Below, one piece after another: positions 8,586 through 17,762 of a DNA stretch of 64,000 nt. A program made the translations under genes and the position numbers. Origin of the DNA: Tibeticola sediminis (GTDB lineage: Bacteria; Pseudomonadota; Gammaproteobacteria; Burkholderiales; Burkholderiaceae_C); assembly GCF_003843835.1 (NCBI RefSeq), contig NZ_RKQL01000002.1, positions 1 through 64,000 of the forward strand. The letters are read 5' to 3'. The notes under the pieces are model-generated. The model did no database searches. It had not been told where the DNA came from and saw nothing but the letters and a program-made list of their open reading frames with translations. Numbering within the stretch: the stretch's first letter is position 1; every line of letters begins with the position of its first letter.

Positions 8586-8948
8586 ATGGCGGAATTCAAT
8601 GTCGGTTCACTCCTGCTGCAGGCGGTCGGCGGCTTGGCCGTGACGGGCGGCCTGCTGTTTGCGATGGTGGTTTGGCTGCGACGTTTGCAGGAACGCACCG
8701 GTTCGGCGGCGGCGAAGATCCGCTTGGTGGGCCACCTGGCGTTGTCTGCGCGGGATCGGCTCCAGGTCGTCGAGGTGGCGGGTGAGCATTTGCTGATCGG
8801 GGTGGGCGGCACGCAGGGGCCGACGCTGCTGCGGGTGCTGCCCGCGCCAGAAGCGACCGATCCGGGGTCTGCGCCCGTGCCCACGGAGTCATTCGCCCAG
8901 CGTTTGGGGGATGCGATGCGCCTGCGCCAGCGGGAGGTTCAGTCATGA
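8586..8948 (+). CDS. fliO: Flagellar biosynthetic protein FliO
   Basis: Small membrane protein that helps assemble the FliP ring of the flagellar export gate. One N-terminal transmembrane helix (LLLQAVGGLAVTGGLLFAMVVWL) is followed by a cytoplasmic domain with LVGHLALSARDRLQVVEVAGEHLLIGVG, the FliO signature. ATG 8586 is taken as start; an alternative ATG at 8574 would add four residues. The stop overlaps the fliP start by four bases (ATGA). It is the first gene of the export-gate operon; fliL, M and N, often upstream, are absent here. Confidence 0.88.
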   Translation: MAEFNVGSLLLQAVGGLAVTGGLLFAMVVWLRRLQERTGSAAAKIRLVGHLALSARDRLQVVEVAGEHLLIGVGGTQGPTLLRVLPAPEATDPGSAPVPTESFAQRLGDAMRLRQREVQS

Positions 8949-9691
8949 TGGGGCGAAACAAGTCCGTCTGGGTTGCGCTGTTGCTGCTCGGGTTGCCGTG
9001 GCTGGCGATGGCGCAGGGTCTACCGGCCGTGACCGCGCAGCCCGTCGCCGGCGGTGGGACCCAATACACGCTCAGCCTGCAGACGCTGATCTTCATGACG
9101 GCGCTGACGTTTCTGCCAGCGCTGATTTTGATGATGACCGCGTTCACCCGGATCGTCATCGTTCTGTCTCTGCTCAAGCAAGCCCTGGGAACGACGACGG
9201 TACCGCCGGCCCAGGTCATCGTCGGCCTGTCGCTGTTTCTGACCCTCTTCGTCATGTCGCCGGTTCTGAAGCAAGTCAACGACAACGCCGTCGCTCCGCT
9301 TCTGGACAACAAGATCACGATGACTCAGGCACTGCAAGCCGGATCCGAGCCGCTCAAGTCCTTCATGTTGACGCAGACCCGGCAGGAAGAGCTGGCGCTG
9401 TTCGTAAAACTGTCGGGCCAACCAGCGATCGAGAAGCCGGCGGATACGCCTTTGTCGCTGTTGATCCCGGCTTTCGTCACGTCGGAGCTGAAGACGGCGT
9501 TCCAGATCGGGTTCATCGTGTTCATTCCCTTCCTGATCATCGACATGGTCGTGGCCGCCGTGCTGATGTCGATGGGGATGATGATGTTGTCGCCCGTGAC
9601 GGTGTCTTTCCCGCTCAAGCTGATGTTGTTCGTCCTGGTGGGCGGGTGGGACCTCGTCATCGGGTCCTTGGTTCAAAGCTTCGTTCGCTGA
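8945..9691 (+). CDS. fliP: Flagellar export gate protein FliP
   Basis: Core channel subunit of the flagellar type III export gate; five copies with FliQ and FliR form the pore in the inner membrane. 248 residues with a cleavable signal peptide (WVALLLLGLPWLAMAQG), then transmembrane segments including LIFMTALTFLPALILMMTAFTRIVIVLSLLKQALG, PPAQVIVGLSLFLTLFVM, IGFIVFIPFLIIDMVVAAVLMSMGMMM and the C-terminal SFPLKLMLFVLVGGW. These are diagnostic FliP sequences and the order OPQR is canonical. Confidence 0.97.
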   Translation: MMGRNKSVWVALLLLGLPWLAMAQGLPAVTAQPVAGGGTQYTLSLQTLIFMTALTFLPALILMMTAFTRIVIVLSLLKQALGTTTVPPAQVIVGLSLFLTLFVMSPVLKQVNDNAVAPLLDNKITMTQALQAGSEPLKSFMLTQTRQEELALFVKLSGQPAIEKPADTPLSLLIPAFVTSELKTAFQIGFIVFIPFLIIDMVVAAVLMSMGMMMLSPVTVSFPLKLMLFVLVGGWDLVIGSLVQSFVR

Positions 9692-9704
9692 AAAGGCACA
9701 CGCC

Positions 9705-9974
9705 ATGAGTGCAGAGACGATCACCACCCTGGGCCAGCAGGCCGTTTGGGTCACTTTTCTTCTGGCGGCGCCCTTGTTGGGCGCGGCGCTCCTCGTCGGG
9801 CTTTTGGTGAGCCTGTTTCAGGCGGCGACGCAGCTCAACGAGATGACGCTGAGTTTCGTGCCCAAGGTCCTGGCCATGGGGCTCGCCGGCATCGTGGCGG
9901 GGCCTTGGATGCTGCGGGTGTTGATGGACTTCACCATCCGCCTATTCCAGGCCATTCCGCAAATGGTCGGGTGA
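9705..9974 (+). CDS. fliQ: Flagellar export gate protein FliQ
   Basis: 89-residue hairpin membrane protein that packs around FliP/FliR in the export gate. Two transmembrane helices are visible (VWVTFLLAAPLLGAALLVGLLVSLFQ and LAMGLAGIVAGPWMLRVLMDF), joined by the conserved polar loop AATQLNEMTLSFVPK. It lies 13 bases after fliP and 12 before fliR. Confidence 0.96.
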   Translation: MSAETITTLGQQAVWVTFLLAAPLLGAALLVGLLVSLFQAATQLNEMTLSFVPKVLAMGLAGIVAGPWMLRVLMDFTIRLFQAIPQMVG

Positions 9975-9986
9975 GTCGAGGCCGCC

Positions 9987-10781
9987 ATGTTGAGCTTCGA
10001 GACGGCACAGGTGTACGCGTGGATCGGCGCTTTTTTCTGGCCGTTCCTGCGGATCCTGTCGCTGTTGATGGCCGCGCCCCTGTTTTCTGCACGTCAAATT
10101 CCGACTCGGGTCCGTGTTGCTTTCGCTGTCGTGCTGACCGTGGCCTTGGCTCCGGCGTTGCCGCCCATGCCTCCGGTGGCGTTCGATGCGACCGGATGGC
10201 TGACGGTCGTACAGCAGCTGCAGATCGGTCTCGTGATGGGTTTGGCGGTCACGCTGATGTTGAGCGTGGTGCAACTCGCCGGCAGCATCGTGGGGCTGCA
10301 AATGGGCTTGGGGTTTTCAACCCTGCTCGACCCAGCGCAGGGAACCCAGGTTGCCAGTCTGGCGGTCTTCTTGAACGTGCTCGCGCTGCTCCTGTTCACG
10401 GCGCTCAATGGGCATCTGATGATGCTGGCGGTGCTCGCGCGCAGCTTCACGCTGGTTCCGGTCGGGGCCGGGCCGTTGCTCGGGTCTGGCGCTTGGCAGA
10501 TGCTCGCTGCCCAGGGCGGGACTTTGTTTGCGTTGGCGCTGGCTTTCTCGGCGCCTGTCTTGGGGACTTTGATCATTGCGAACCTGGGGCTCGCGGTCTT
10601 GTCGAAGCTCGCGCCGCAGCTCAATCTGTTCAACCTCGGGTTTCCGATCTTCTTTGTGCTGGGCTTGCTGGCCCTCTATTTCGCGATGCCGAGCCTCGAG
10701 ACGGTCGTTCGGGGCTTGGTCGAACGGGGGCTCGACCTGGCGCAGGCGGTCATGATGGCCGGTGGTGCTTCAGAGCATTGA
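9987..10781 (+). CDS. fliR: Flagellar export gate protein FliR
   Basis: Single-copy subunit completing the FliP5-Q4-R1 export gate. 264 residues, almost entirely hydrophobic, with the family opening YAWIGAFFWPFLRILSLLMAAPLF, the motif RVRVAFAVVLTVALAP and the central GLVMGLAVTLMLSVVQLAGSIVGLQMGLGFSTLLDP. Starts 12 bases after fliQ. Confidence 0.96.
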   Translation: MLSFETAQVYAWIGAFFWPFLRILSLLMAAPLFSARQIPTRVRVAFAVVLTVALAPALPPMPPVAFDATGWLTVVQQLQIGLVMGLAVTLMLSVVQLAGSIVGLQMGLGFSTLLDPAQGTQVASLAVFLNVLALLLFTALNGHLMMLAVLARSFTLVPVGAGPLLGSGAWQMLAAQGGTLFALALAFSAPVLGTLIIANLGLAVLSKLAPQLNLFNLGFPIFFVLGLLALYFAMPSLETVVRGLVERGLDLAQAVMMAGGASEH

Positions 10782-10798
10782 ACCTAACGCTATGAAAC

Positions 10799-11938
10799 AT
10801 GGCTGACGATTCTGCCCAGGAACGCGAATTACCGGCCTCACAGAAGCGCCTCGAGCAGGCGCGTGAAAAAGGCCAGGTTCCGCGCTCGCGCGACCTTTCC
10901 TCGAGTTTGCTGCTGCTGGCGGCGGCCGCCGGGCTTTGGGTTTGGGGGTCGAGCGTCTACGGGGCCTTTGCCCATCTGCTGCTGGGGGGGCTAGCCATTC
11001 CGGCCGAGGCAGCGCGGGATACCGGCGCGATGATGGCCTTTGTGGGGCAGATGGCTGTCGCCGGGGTGGGCATCCTGCTGCCGATGCTGGCGATTGGTTT
11101 GGTGGCGAGCCTGGCCGGCGGGCTGGCGATGGGGGGCTGGATTTTCAGCGTTCAGGCGTTTGCGCCACAGTTTTCGCGGCTCAATCCCGTCGAAGGGTTC
11201 GGGCGAATTTTTTCGGGTAAGGGGGCGATGGAGCTGCTGAAGGCCACGCTCAAGGCACTGGTGGTCGGCGCGGTGGCTGCCTGGGTTTTGTGGTCGGAGA
11301 AAGGAGAGCTGGCCCTTTTGTTGCAGCTCGCGCCGCAGGAGTCGATCAAATCCATGGCGGTCCTGTGTGGCAGGGCGTTCATGTGGCTTGCGGCAGCGAC
11401 CCTGCTGATTGCTTCGGTGGATGTGCCGTGGCAGCTCTACCAGCACTTCAGCCGGCTGCGGATGAGTCGGCAGGAGCTACAGGATGAAAGCCGCGAAAGC
11501 GAGGGCAATCCGCAGATCAAGCAGCGCATTCGGGCGCTGCAGCGCGAGCGGGCGCGGCGCCGCATGATGGCGGCCGTGCCGAAAGCCGATGTCGTCGTGA
11601 CCAACCCGACGCATTTTGCCGTGGCGCTGGCGTATGACCAGGGTTCGGCGCGGGCGCCGATCATCGTTGCAATGGGCAGCGATCGCGTGGCCCAGCGCAT
11701 CCGGGAGATTGCCCGCGAGGCTTCCGTACCCATCGTGGAGGCGCCGCCACTGGCGCGTGCCCTGTATCGCTACGGCGAACTGGAGCAGGAAATTCCCGCT
11801 GCGCTCTACAACGCCGTGGCCTTGCTGCTGGCCTATGTGTACCAATTGCGGCTCGCCCCGGCCGCCGTTGAACTGCCGCAGGAGTGGCCGATTCCTTCTG
11901 ACCTCGATACCAGTGCGGACGCGATGCCGCAACACTGA
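10799..11938 (+). CDS. flhB: Flagellar export switch protein FlhB
   Basis: Export apparatus protein that switches substrate specificity from rod/hook to filament subunits. 379 residues: a charged N-terminus (QERELPASQKRLEQAREKGQVPRSRDLSS), four transmembrane helices between about residues 30 and 210, and the cytoplasmic autocleavage domain with TNPTHFAVALAY, where cleavage between Asn and Pro is established for the family. Its usual partner in switching, FliK, and a separate FlhB C-domain paralogue lie downstream in the same operon. Confidence 0.97.
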   Translation: MADDSAQERELPASQKRLEQAREKGQVPRSRDLSSSLLLLAAAAGLWVWGSSVYGAFAHLLLGGLAIPAEAARDTGAMMAFVGQMAVAGVGILLPMLAIGLVASLAGGLAMGGWIFSVQAFAPQFSRLNPVEGFGRIFSGKGAMELLKATLKALVVGAVAAWVLWSEKGELALLLQLAPQESIKSMAVLCGRAFMWLAAATLLIASVDVPWQLYQHFSRLRMSRQELQDESRESEGNPQIKQRIRALQRERARRRMMAAVPKADVVVTNPTHFAVALAYDQGSARAPIIVAMGSDRVAQRIREIAREASVPIVEAPPLARALYRYGELEQEIPAALYNAVALLLAYVYQLRLAPAAVELPQEWPIPSDLDTSADAMPQH

Positions 11939-11940
11939 CC

Positions 11941-14052
11941 ATGGCTAGCGCAACCCCCCTCCCCAAACCCCAGGCCCGAGTGCTCGACGGACTGCGTCGG
12001 ATCGGCAGCAGCATCGACTGGAAGCTCGTTGCGGCGCCGATCCTGGTGATGCTGATCCTCACCATGCTCGTGGTGCCGCTGCCCACGTTTCTGTTGGACG
12101 TTTTTTTCACGTTCAACATTTCCGTTTCGCTCGTCATTCTGTTGGTGACGCTCTATCTCAAACGGCCGTTGGACTTTGCGGCGTTTCCAACCGTCATCCT
12201 TTTGACGACCCTGCTTCGGCTTTCGCTCAACGTGGCAGCGGCGCGGGTGATTCTGTTGCACGGACAAGGGGGCACGGCCGCGGCTGGCCAGGTCATCGAG
12301 TCTTTTGGCGAGTTTGTGATCGGCGGCAATTACGCGGTCGGCATCATCATCTTTGCCATCCTCGTGGTCATCAACTTCGTCGTGATCACCAAGGGCGCTG
12401 GGCGCATTGCCGAGGTGTCCGCGCGCTTCACCCTGGATGCGATGCCGGGCAAACAGATGGCGATCGATGCCGACCTCAATGCCGGCTTGATCGATCAAGA
12501 GGAGGCGCGCAAGCGCCGCGCCGAAATCGCCCAGGAGGCCGACTTCTTCGGCGCCATGGACGGTGCGAGCAAGTTCGTGCGCGGCGATGCGATTGCCGCC
12601 ATCCTGATCTTGTTCATCGACCTGCTGGGGGGCTTGGTCATCGGTGTGCTGATGCACGGACTGAGTGTGGGTGAGGCGGCGCAAACCTATACCTTGTTGT
12701 CGATCGGCGATGCACTGGTGGCGCAAATTCCCTCCTTGATGGTGTCGATTGCGGCCGGCATCGTCATCAGCAACGTCTCGACCGGGCAGGATGTGGGCGG
12801 GCAGTTGGTGAGCCAGCTTTTTGGCCACAAGCATGTTTTGGCGATCGGGGCCGGGATCCTCGGGCTGGTCGCTCTGGTGCCGGGCATGCCGCATCTGTCT
12901 TTCCTCTTGGCGGCGGCGGTGCTCGGCGGGCTGGTCTGGCTGCGTCAGCGGCAGGAGCAGCGCTTGGCGGCCGAAGCGGCGGTCGCGCCACCGCCGCCCG
13001 TAGCGGCCGAGGCCGAGGAGGTGAGCTGGGAGCAGATCGAGCCGGTCGATCCGCTGTCGCTGGATGTGGGCTATCGGCTGATTGCGCTGGTCGATCGCAA
13101 CCAGGGCGGTGAGTTGCTGGCGCGGATTCGGGGGGTGCGCAAGAAGTTTGCGCAGGAAATGGGCTTTTTGGTCTCGCCGGTTCACATTCGCGACAACCTG
13201 GAACTGCGCCCGGGTGGCTACCGTCTGAGCGTCAAGGGCGTCGAGGTTGGCTCGGGCGAGGTGTTCCCCGAGCTCTTGATGGCCATCAACCCAGGCGGGG
13301 TTTCGGCGCCGCTGTCGGGCCAAGCGACCACCGAGCCCGCGTTCGGGCTGCCTGCGGTGTGGATTGCGCCGTCGCAACGCGACCAGGCGACGGCTGCGGG
13401 CTACACGGTCGTCGACGCGAGCACCGTCATCGCGACCCATTTGCATCAAGTGCTGCAAACGCACGCGGCCGAATTGCTCGGACGCGAGGAGGTCGAAGCC
13501 CTGCTCGCGCACCTGGCGACGCGCTCGCCCAAGCTGGTCGAGGATTTGGTGCCCAAGCTCCTTACCGCCGATCGGCTGCGCAAGGTGCTGCAGAACCTCT
13601 TGGCCGAAGGCGTGCCGATTCGGGACATGCGCACGATCGCCGAAGTTTTGGCGGAGCATGCCCCGCAAGCCCAGGATGCCGACGAGTTGACGGCGCGTGT
13701 GCGTTTGGCGCTCGGTCCGTTCATCGTCCAAATGCTCTCGGGGCCGAACAAGGAGTTGGCTGCGGCGGTGCTCGATCCGCAGCTGGAGCAGATCCTGCTC
13801 AACACGCTGCGTGCCGATCCGCACAACGCGGTGTTGGAGCCAGGCTTGGCACAACGCTTGCTTCAGAAGGCAACGGAACTGATGCAAACCATGGAAGCTC
13901 AGGGCATGACCGCCGTGGTTTTGACGGGTGCGCCCCTGCGGACCTTCCTGGCCCGCATGTTGTCCCGCGCCGCGCCACGACTGCGGGTCTTGTCGTATGC
14001 GGAAGTTCCGGATCAGAAGCAGGTGAGAATCGTTGCCACACTCGGGGCCTAA
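11941..14052 (+). CDS. flhA: Flagellar export platform protein FlhA
   Basis: 703-residue core of the export gate; the cytoplasmic ring docks chaperone-substrate complexes and the membrane part conducts protons. Eight hydrophobic segments occupy about residues 25-330; the FHIPEP signature LRLSLNVAAARVILLHGQ and the conserved loop SARFTLDAMPGKQMAIDADLNAG with RRAEIAQEADFFGAMDGASKFVRGD are clear. A Pro/Ala/Glu-rich linker (about residues 345-365) leads to the C-terminal FlhAC domain. Only two bases separate it from flhB and three from flhF. Confidence 0.97.
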   Translation: MASATPLPKPQARVLDGLRRIGSSIDWKLVAAPILVMLILTMLVVPLPTFLLDVFFTFNISVSLVILLVTLYLKRPLDFAAFPTVILLTTLLRLSLNVAAARVILLHGQGGTAAAGQVIESFGEFVIGGNYAVGIIIFAILVVINFVVITKGAGRIAEVSARFTLDAMPGKQMAIDADLNAGLIDQEEARKRRAEIAQEADFFGAMDGASKFVRGDAIAAILILFIDLLGGLVIGVLMHGLSVGEAAQTYTLLSIGDALVAQIPSLMVSIAAGIVISNVSTGQDVGGQLVSQLFGHKHVLAIGAGILGLVALVPGMPHLSFLLAAAVLGGLVWLRQRQEQRLAAEAAVAPPPPVAAEAEEVSWEQIEPVDPLSLDVGYRLIALVDRNQGGELLARIRGVRKKFAQEMGFLVSPVHIRDNLELRPGGYRLSVKGVEVGSGEVFPELLMAINPGGVSAPLSGQATTEPAFGLPAVWIAPSQRDQATAAGYTVVDASTVIATHLHQVLQTHAAELLGREEVEALLAHLATRSPKLVEDLVPKLLTADRLRKVLQNLLAEGVPIRDMRTIAEVLAEHAPQAQDADELTARVRLALGPFIVQMLSGPNKELAAAVLDPQLEQILLNTLRADPHNAVLEPGLAQRLLQKATELMQTMEAQGMTAVVLTGAPLRTFLARMLSRAAPRLRVLSYAEVPDQKQVRIVATLGA

Positions 14053-14055
14053 AAC

Positions 14056-15342
14056 ATGAAAATCATGCGCTACACGGGCGCGAATACGCGGGAGGTGCTC
14101 GCAAGGATCCGCGCGGAACTCGGTCCCGACGCGGTCATCCTGTCCAACCGCGAGGTGGTCGGCGGCGTCGAGTTGATGGCGGCGGTCGACTTCGACGCCC
14201 GCTACATCCAGGCCGAGGCGGCGCGGGCCGCGCAGGCGGAGGAGACCGTACGGTCGGCGCCCGCTGCCGAGCCTGCGCGCCGGCCCAGTGCTGAGACGCC
14301 GTCGTCACCGAGTGGGAGCGCAAGGCCGCGTCCGGGCTACGCTGGCCCGGCCGTGCGGGACGCGGCTCCTGAGCCTGCGGCCGTGGCGGCATCCCCCGTT
14401 GCGCCCGCCCCGAAGGCGCAGCGGCCGAGCGAGCCGCAGGCGGACGTGGCCGGCGAGCTCGAGTCGCTGCGCGCGGAGTTGCGCGACTTTCGCGGTTGGG
14501 TGCAGGAGCGGATGCTGCAGGTGTTGCCAGGTCAGGCGCCGGCATCGGCGACGGTGGCGCAACTCGAGGCTTTGGGCTTCGAGCGCGGTTTTTGTGCGCC
14601 GTTTGCCGACGGCGCGCAGGATCTGGATCGGGCACTTTCGAAGATTCTGGAACGGCTGCCGACCGGGCGGGATCTGTCGACGGGGGCGTCCGGGGTGTTT
14701 GCTTTGCTCGGTGCGACGGGCGTGGGCAAGACGACGACCGTGGCGAAGCTCGCGGCACGGCTGGTGTTGGCACACGGCACCCAGGCGGTGGGGCTGGTGA
14801 CGACGGACACCTACCGCATCGGGGGGGTCGAGCAGCTCAAGATTTACGGGCGCATTCTGGGGGTTCCGGTCGTGGTCGCCCGCAACGCCGAGGAACTCTC
14901 CGAGCATCTGCGGGCCTTCGCTTCGCGCCGCTTCGTGTTGGTCGACACCATCGGCCTGTCGCCCAGGGATCAACGGCTCGAGGAGCAGCTGCAGTGGCTC
15001 TCGAGCTTGGGAACCCAGGTTCAGCGCCTGTTGCTGCTCACCGGCGGAATGGGGCGCGGGTTCTACGATGCGCTCTGGAGGCTCTACGGCGACCATGAGG
15101 TGGCTGGTTGCGTGCTCACCAAGCTCGACGAGACCTCGATGTTCGGCGCCGCGATCCAGTGGCTGATCGAGCAGCCGCTGCCGCTTTGGTATTACACCGA
15201 TGGGCAGCGGGTTCCCGAGGACTTGCACGCGCCGTCGGTTGATAAGATGAAAGCACTGCTGCTGGCCAGTCGTCCGCAGGAGCAGGGCGGCCGCGGAGCC
15301 GGCCCGGCGAGCGTGCAGCAGCCTAAACGTCAGAGCGCATGA
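14056..15342 (+). CDS. flhF: Flagellar placement SRP-type GTPase FlhF
   Basis: GTPase related to Ffh/FtsY that recruits the first basal-body components to the cell pole; its presence indicates polar flagellation. 428 residues: short basic N-terminal domain (MRYTGANTREVLARIRAELG), an Ala/Pro-rich linker (about 65-130), an N domain, and the G domain with P-loop GATGVGKTTTVAKLA, DTYRIGGVEQLKIY, VDTIGLSPRD and TKLDE. Its stop overlaps the flhG start by four bases, matching their joint role. Confidence 0.96.
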   Translation: MKIMRYTGANTREVLARIRAELGPDAVILSNREVVGGVELMAAVDFDARYIQAEAARAAQAEETVRSAPAAEPARRPSAETPSSPSGSARPRPGYAGPAVRDAAPEPAAVAASPVAPAPKAQRPSEPQADVAGELESLRAELRDFRGWVQERMLQVLPGQAPASATVAQLEALGFERGFCAPFADGAQDLDRALSKILERLPTGRDLSTGASGVFALLGATGVGKTTTVAKLAARLVLAHGTQAVGLVTTDTYRIGGVEQLKIYGRILGVPVVVARNAEELSEHLRAFASRRFVLVDTIGLSPRDQRLEEQLQWLSSLGTQVQRLLLLTGGMGRGFYDALWRLYGDHEVAGCVLTKLDETSMFGAAIQWLIEQPLPLWYYTDGQRVPEDLHAPSVDKMKALLLASRPQEQGGRGAGPASVQQPKRQSA

Positions 15343-16205
15343 ACACGAAGGATCAAGCAGAGGGTTTGCGGCGACTGCATCGCCGGCCGACGCGCGTCAT
15401 TGCGGTGGCCAGCGGCAAGGGCGGTGTCGGCAAGACCAACGTGGTCGCCAATCTGGCGGTGGGCCTGGCGCGTCTGGGAGAGTCGGTGATGGTGTTCGAC
15501 GCCGACCTGGGTCTGGGCAACATCGACATCCTGCTGGGTCTGGCGCCGCGCTTCAATTTGTCCCACGTGATTCGGGGCGAGCGCTCGCTCGAGGAGATCC
15601 TCGTGCGCGGCCCGCATGGCCTGTGGGTCTTGCCCGCCGCGAGCGGCGTGGCGAGCATGGCGGCCCTCACGCCTGCACAGCAGGCCAACCTGATCGACGC
15701 GGTCAGCCGCCTCAATGTCCCGGTGGACTATCTGCTGATCGATTGCGCGGCCGGAATCTCGGGCGATGTGCTGACCTTCAGCCGCGCTGCACAAGAGGTG
15801 GTGGTCGTGCTGTCGAACGAGCCTGCCTCGATTGCTGACGCCTACGCCCTCGTCAAGGTGCTGTCGCGGCAATATGGGCTCAAGCGTTTTCAGTTGTTGC
15901 CCAACATGGTTCGCGATGCGGCCGAGGGCAAGGCGCTGTTTGCCCGGTTCTGCAGCGTGGCCGACCGCTATCTCGACGTGTCGATTGGCCTTGCCGGCGC
16001 GATTCCGCTCGACCCCGCGCTGCGCTCAGCGGTTCGGGCGCAACGGGCGGTGATCGAGTCGGCACCGGGCAGCCCCTCGGCCAAGGCTTTTGGCGCGCTG
16101 GTCGAGCGGGTGCGCACCTGGCCCATGCCCGAAGGGGCGGGCGGTCAGTTGGCGTTTTTCATGCAGCAATGGATGCAACCCGAGCCGGCTTCGCCGGCGT
16201 CATGA
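15339..16205 (+). CDS. flhG: MinD-like ATPase FlhG (FleN), flagellar number control
   Basis: ParA/MinD-family ATPase that limits flagellar number by stimulating FlhF GTPase and, in Pseudomonas, by restraining the sigma-54 activator FleQ. The deviant Walker A is GKGGVGKTNVVANLAVGLARLG, Walker A' is FDADLGLGNIDILLGL and Walker B is VDYLLIDCAAG. 288 residues with an unusual Arg-rich start (LRRLHRRPTRVIAVASGKGG). The C-terminal membrane helix typical of MinD-type proteins may be the short stretch GGQLAFFMQQWMQP. Overlaps flhF by four bases. Confidence 0.95.
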   Translation: MNTKDQAEGLRRLHRRPTRVIAVASGKGGVGKTNVVANLAVGLARLGESVMVFDADLGLGNIDILLGLAPRFNLSHVIRGERSLEEILVRGPHGLWVLPAASGVASMAALTPAQQANLIDAVSRLNVPVDYLLIDCAAGISGDVLTFSRAAQEVVVVLSNEPASIADAYALVKVLSRQYGLKRFQLLPNMVRDAAEGKALFARFCSVADRYLDVSIGLAGAIPLDPALRSAVRAQRAVIESAPGSPSAKAFGALVERVRTWPMPEGAGGQLAFFMQQWMQPEPASPAS

Positions 16206-16230
16206 GGGGCCGGGCGATGCGGCCGCGTGC

Positions 16231-16974
16231 ATGAAAACCCAGTCCTATGCCCCAGCGGGTGCCCAGGATGAGCGCCTGCGCGAGATGCTGCCCATGGTTC
16301 GGCGGATCGCCGGACAGATGGCGGCGCAGTTGCCTTCTTCGGTGGATGTCGCCGATTTGGAGCAGGCCGGCATGATTGGGCTCTGGGATGCGCTCGAGCG
16401 AGGTCAGGAGCAGTCACCGGCGCAGTTCGCCACCTATGCCGCGGTGCGGATCCGGGGCGCGATTTACGACGAATTGCGGCGTATGGACTGGCTCCCGCGG
16501 CGCAGCCGCGCGAAAGAGCGGGGCATCCAAAAGGCGATCGAGACGCTGACGCAGCGTTTGGGCCGCCCACCGAAGGAAGAGGAAATCTCGGCCGAGCTCG
16601 GTCTCGGGCTCGAGGCGTATCGCGAGGCCTTGGCCGAGTGCAGCCTGTACCTGGTGTCGCTCGAGGATTTGGCAGCCGCCGAAGGTGAGGACTTTTTGGA
16701 TCGGCATGTTGCGGGGACGCAGCCCTTGCCGGAGCAGATTCTGGCCTCGGAGGAACTGGCCCGCGATCTGGAGCAGGCGATTGCGGAGCTGCCCGAGCGT
16801 GAGCGACTGGTCCTGGCCCTCTACTACCAGGAAGACCTGCAGCTCAAGGAAGTCGGCGCCGTGCTCGGTGTGACCGAGTCCCGAGTCAGCCAGTTGATGA
16901 AGCAAGCGGTTTTGCGCCTGCGGGCGCGGCTTGCGTCGCACGGGGCGGCGGCCGTTCCGGCAGCCGGTCATTGA
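16231..16974 (+). CDS. fliA: Flagellar sigma factor 28 (FliA)
   Basis: RNA polymerase sigma factor for late flagellar genes, held inactive by FlgM (encoded at 42531) until the hook is complete. Region 2 reads MVRRIAGQMAAQLPSSVDVADLEQAGMIGLWDALER and ATYAAVRIRGAIYDELRRMDWLPRR; region 3 follows; region 4 is LPERERLVLALYYQEDLQLKEVGAVLGVTESRVSQLMKQA. The ATG at 16231 gives 247 residues, the usual length; the longer frame from 16090 would overlap flhG. A sigma-28-type promoter is visible before flgM. Confidence 0.96.
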   Translation: MKTQSYAPAGAQDERLREMLPMVRRIAGQMAAQLPSSVDVADLEQAGMIGLWDALERGQEQSPAQFATYAAVRIRGAIYDELRRMDWLPRRSRAKERGIQKAIETLTQRLGRPPKEEEISAELGLGLEAYREALAECSLYLVSLEDLAAAEGEDFLDRHVAGTQPLPEQILASEELARDLEQAIAELPERERLVLALYYQEDLQLKEVGAVLGVTESRVSQLMKQAVLRLRARLASHGAAAVPAAGH

Positions 16975-16986
16975 GGGCGAGGAACG

Positions 16987-17733
16987 ATGGATCTTCTGAG
17001 TGTCTTGGGTCTGGTGGTGGCGGTCGGCTCGATCGTGGCCGGGCAGGTGCTCGAGGGCGGTCGCGTGGCCTCCATCGTTCAGCCGACGGCGCTGCTCATC
17101 GTCATCGGCGGCACCACGGGCGCGGTGATGCTGCAGTATCCGATGGCGACTTTTCTGCGCTCGGTGCGGATGTTGCCCTGGGTGCTGCAGCCGCCGGCGA
17201 TCGACCCCGAGGCAGTGATCGGGCAAGTGTTGCGCTGGAGCACCACGGCCCGACACTCGGGCCTGCTCGCGCTCGAGGACCAAATCGAAGAACAGAACGA
17301 CCCCTTGCTGCGCCGCGGTCTGCAGTTGCTCGTCGATGGCACCGAGCCGGCGAAGCTGCGGCTGACGCTCGAGCGCGAGGTTGCCGCCACCGAACATCGC
17401 GACCTGCAAGCGGCGCGCGTGCTCGAATCGGCCGGGGGCTATGCGCCGACGATCGGCATCCTCGGCGCGGTGCTCGGCCTCATCCATGTGATGGAGAACC
17501 TGGCCGACCCGAGCAAGCTCGGCTCGGGTATCGCCGTGGCCTTTGTCGCCACGATTTACGGCGTGGGCTCGGCCAATTTGTTTTTTCTGCCGGTCGCCAA
17601 CAAAATGAAGGCCATCGTGCGCGAGCGTGCCGCGCTGCAGGATCTGATGGTTGAGGGACTGGTCGCCATCGCCGAAGGCGAAAACCCCCGCTTGATCGAA
17701 GACCGGCTGCGCAGCGCGATCGTTGCGTCCTAG
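16987..17733 (+). CDS. motC: MotC-type flagellar stator protein (MotA family)
   Basis: Proton-channel stator subunit closely resembling Pseudomonas MotC. 248 residues with four transmembrane regions: N-terminal LLSVLGLVVAVGSIVAGQVLEGG, IVQPTALLIVIGGTTGAVML, and the characteristic pair YAPTIGILGAVLGLIHVMENLADPSKLGSGIAVAFVATIYGVGSANLFFLPVANKMK, which contains the channel prolines. The cytoplasmic loop (about 60-150) carries the charged residues that contact FliG. In Pseudomonas motC is followed by motD; here the next thing after 25 bases is a transposon relic, and no OmpA-type partner is present nearby. It may work with MotB (41442) or with a partner outside the window, or may be non-functional. 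Confidence 0.9.
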   Translation: MDLLSVLGLVVAVGSIVAGQVLEGGRVASIVQPTALLIVIGGTTGAVMLQYPMATFLRSVRMLPWVLQPPAIDPEAVIGQVLRWSTTARHSGLLALEDQIEEQNDPLLRRGLQLLVDGTEPAKLRLTLEREVAATEHRDLQAARVLESAGGYAPTIGILGAVLGLIHVMENLADPSKLGSGIAVAFVATIYGVGSANLFFLPVANKMKAIVRERAALQDLMVEGLVAIAEGENPRLIEDRLRSAIVAS

Positions 17734-17762
17734 CCGCTCGACCTGGGGCGGCAGCCATTCAA

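Noticed and set aside
11833-13887. 684-codon minus-strand frame opposite flhA
   Set aside because: His/Arg/Gln-rich composition typical of antisense frames; flhA on the other strand has full-length homology.
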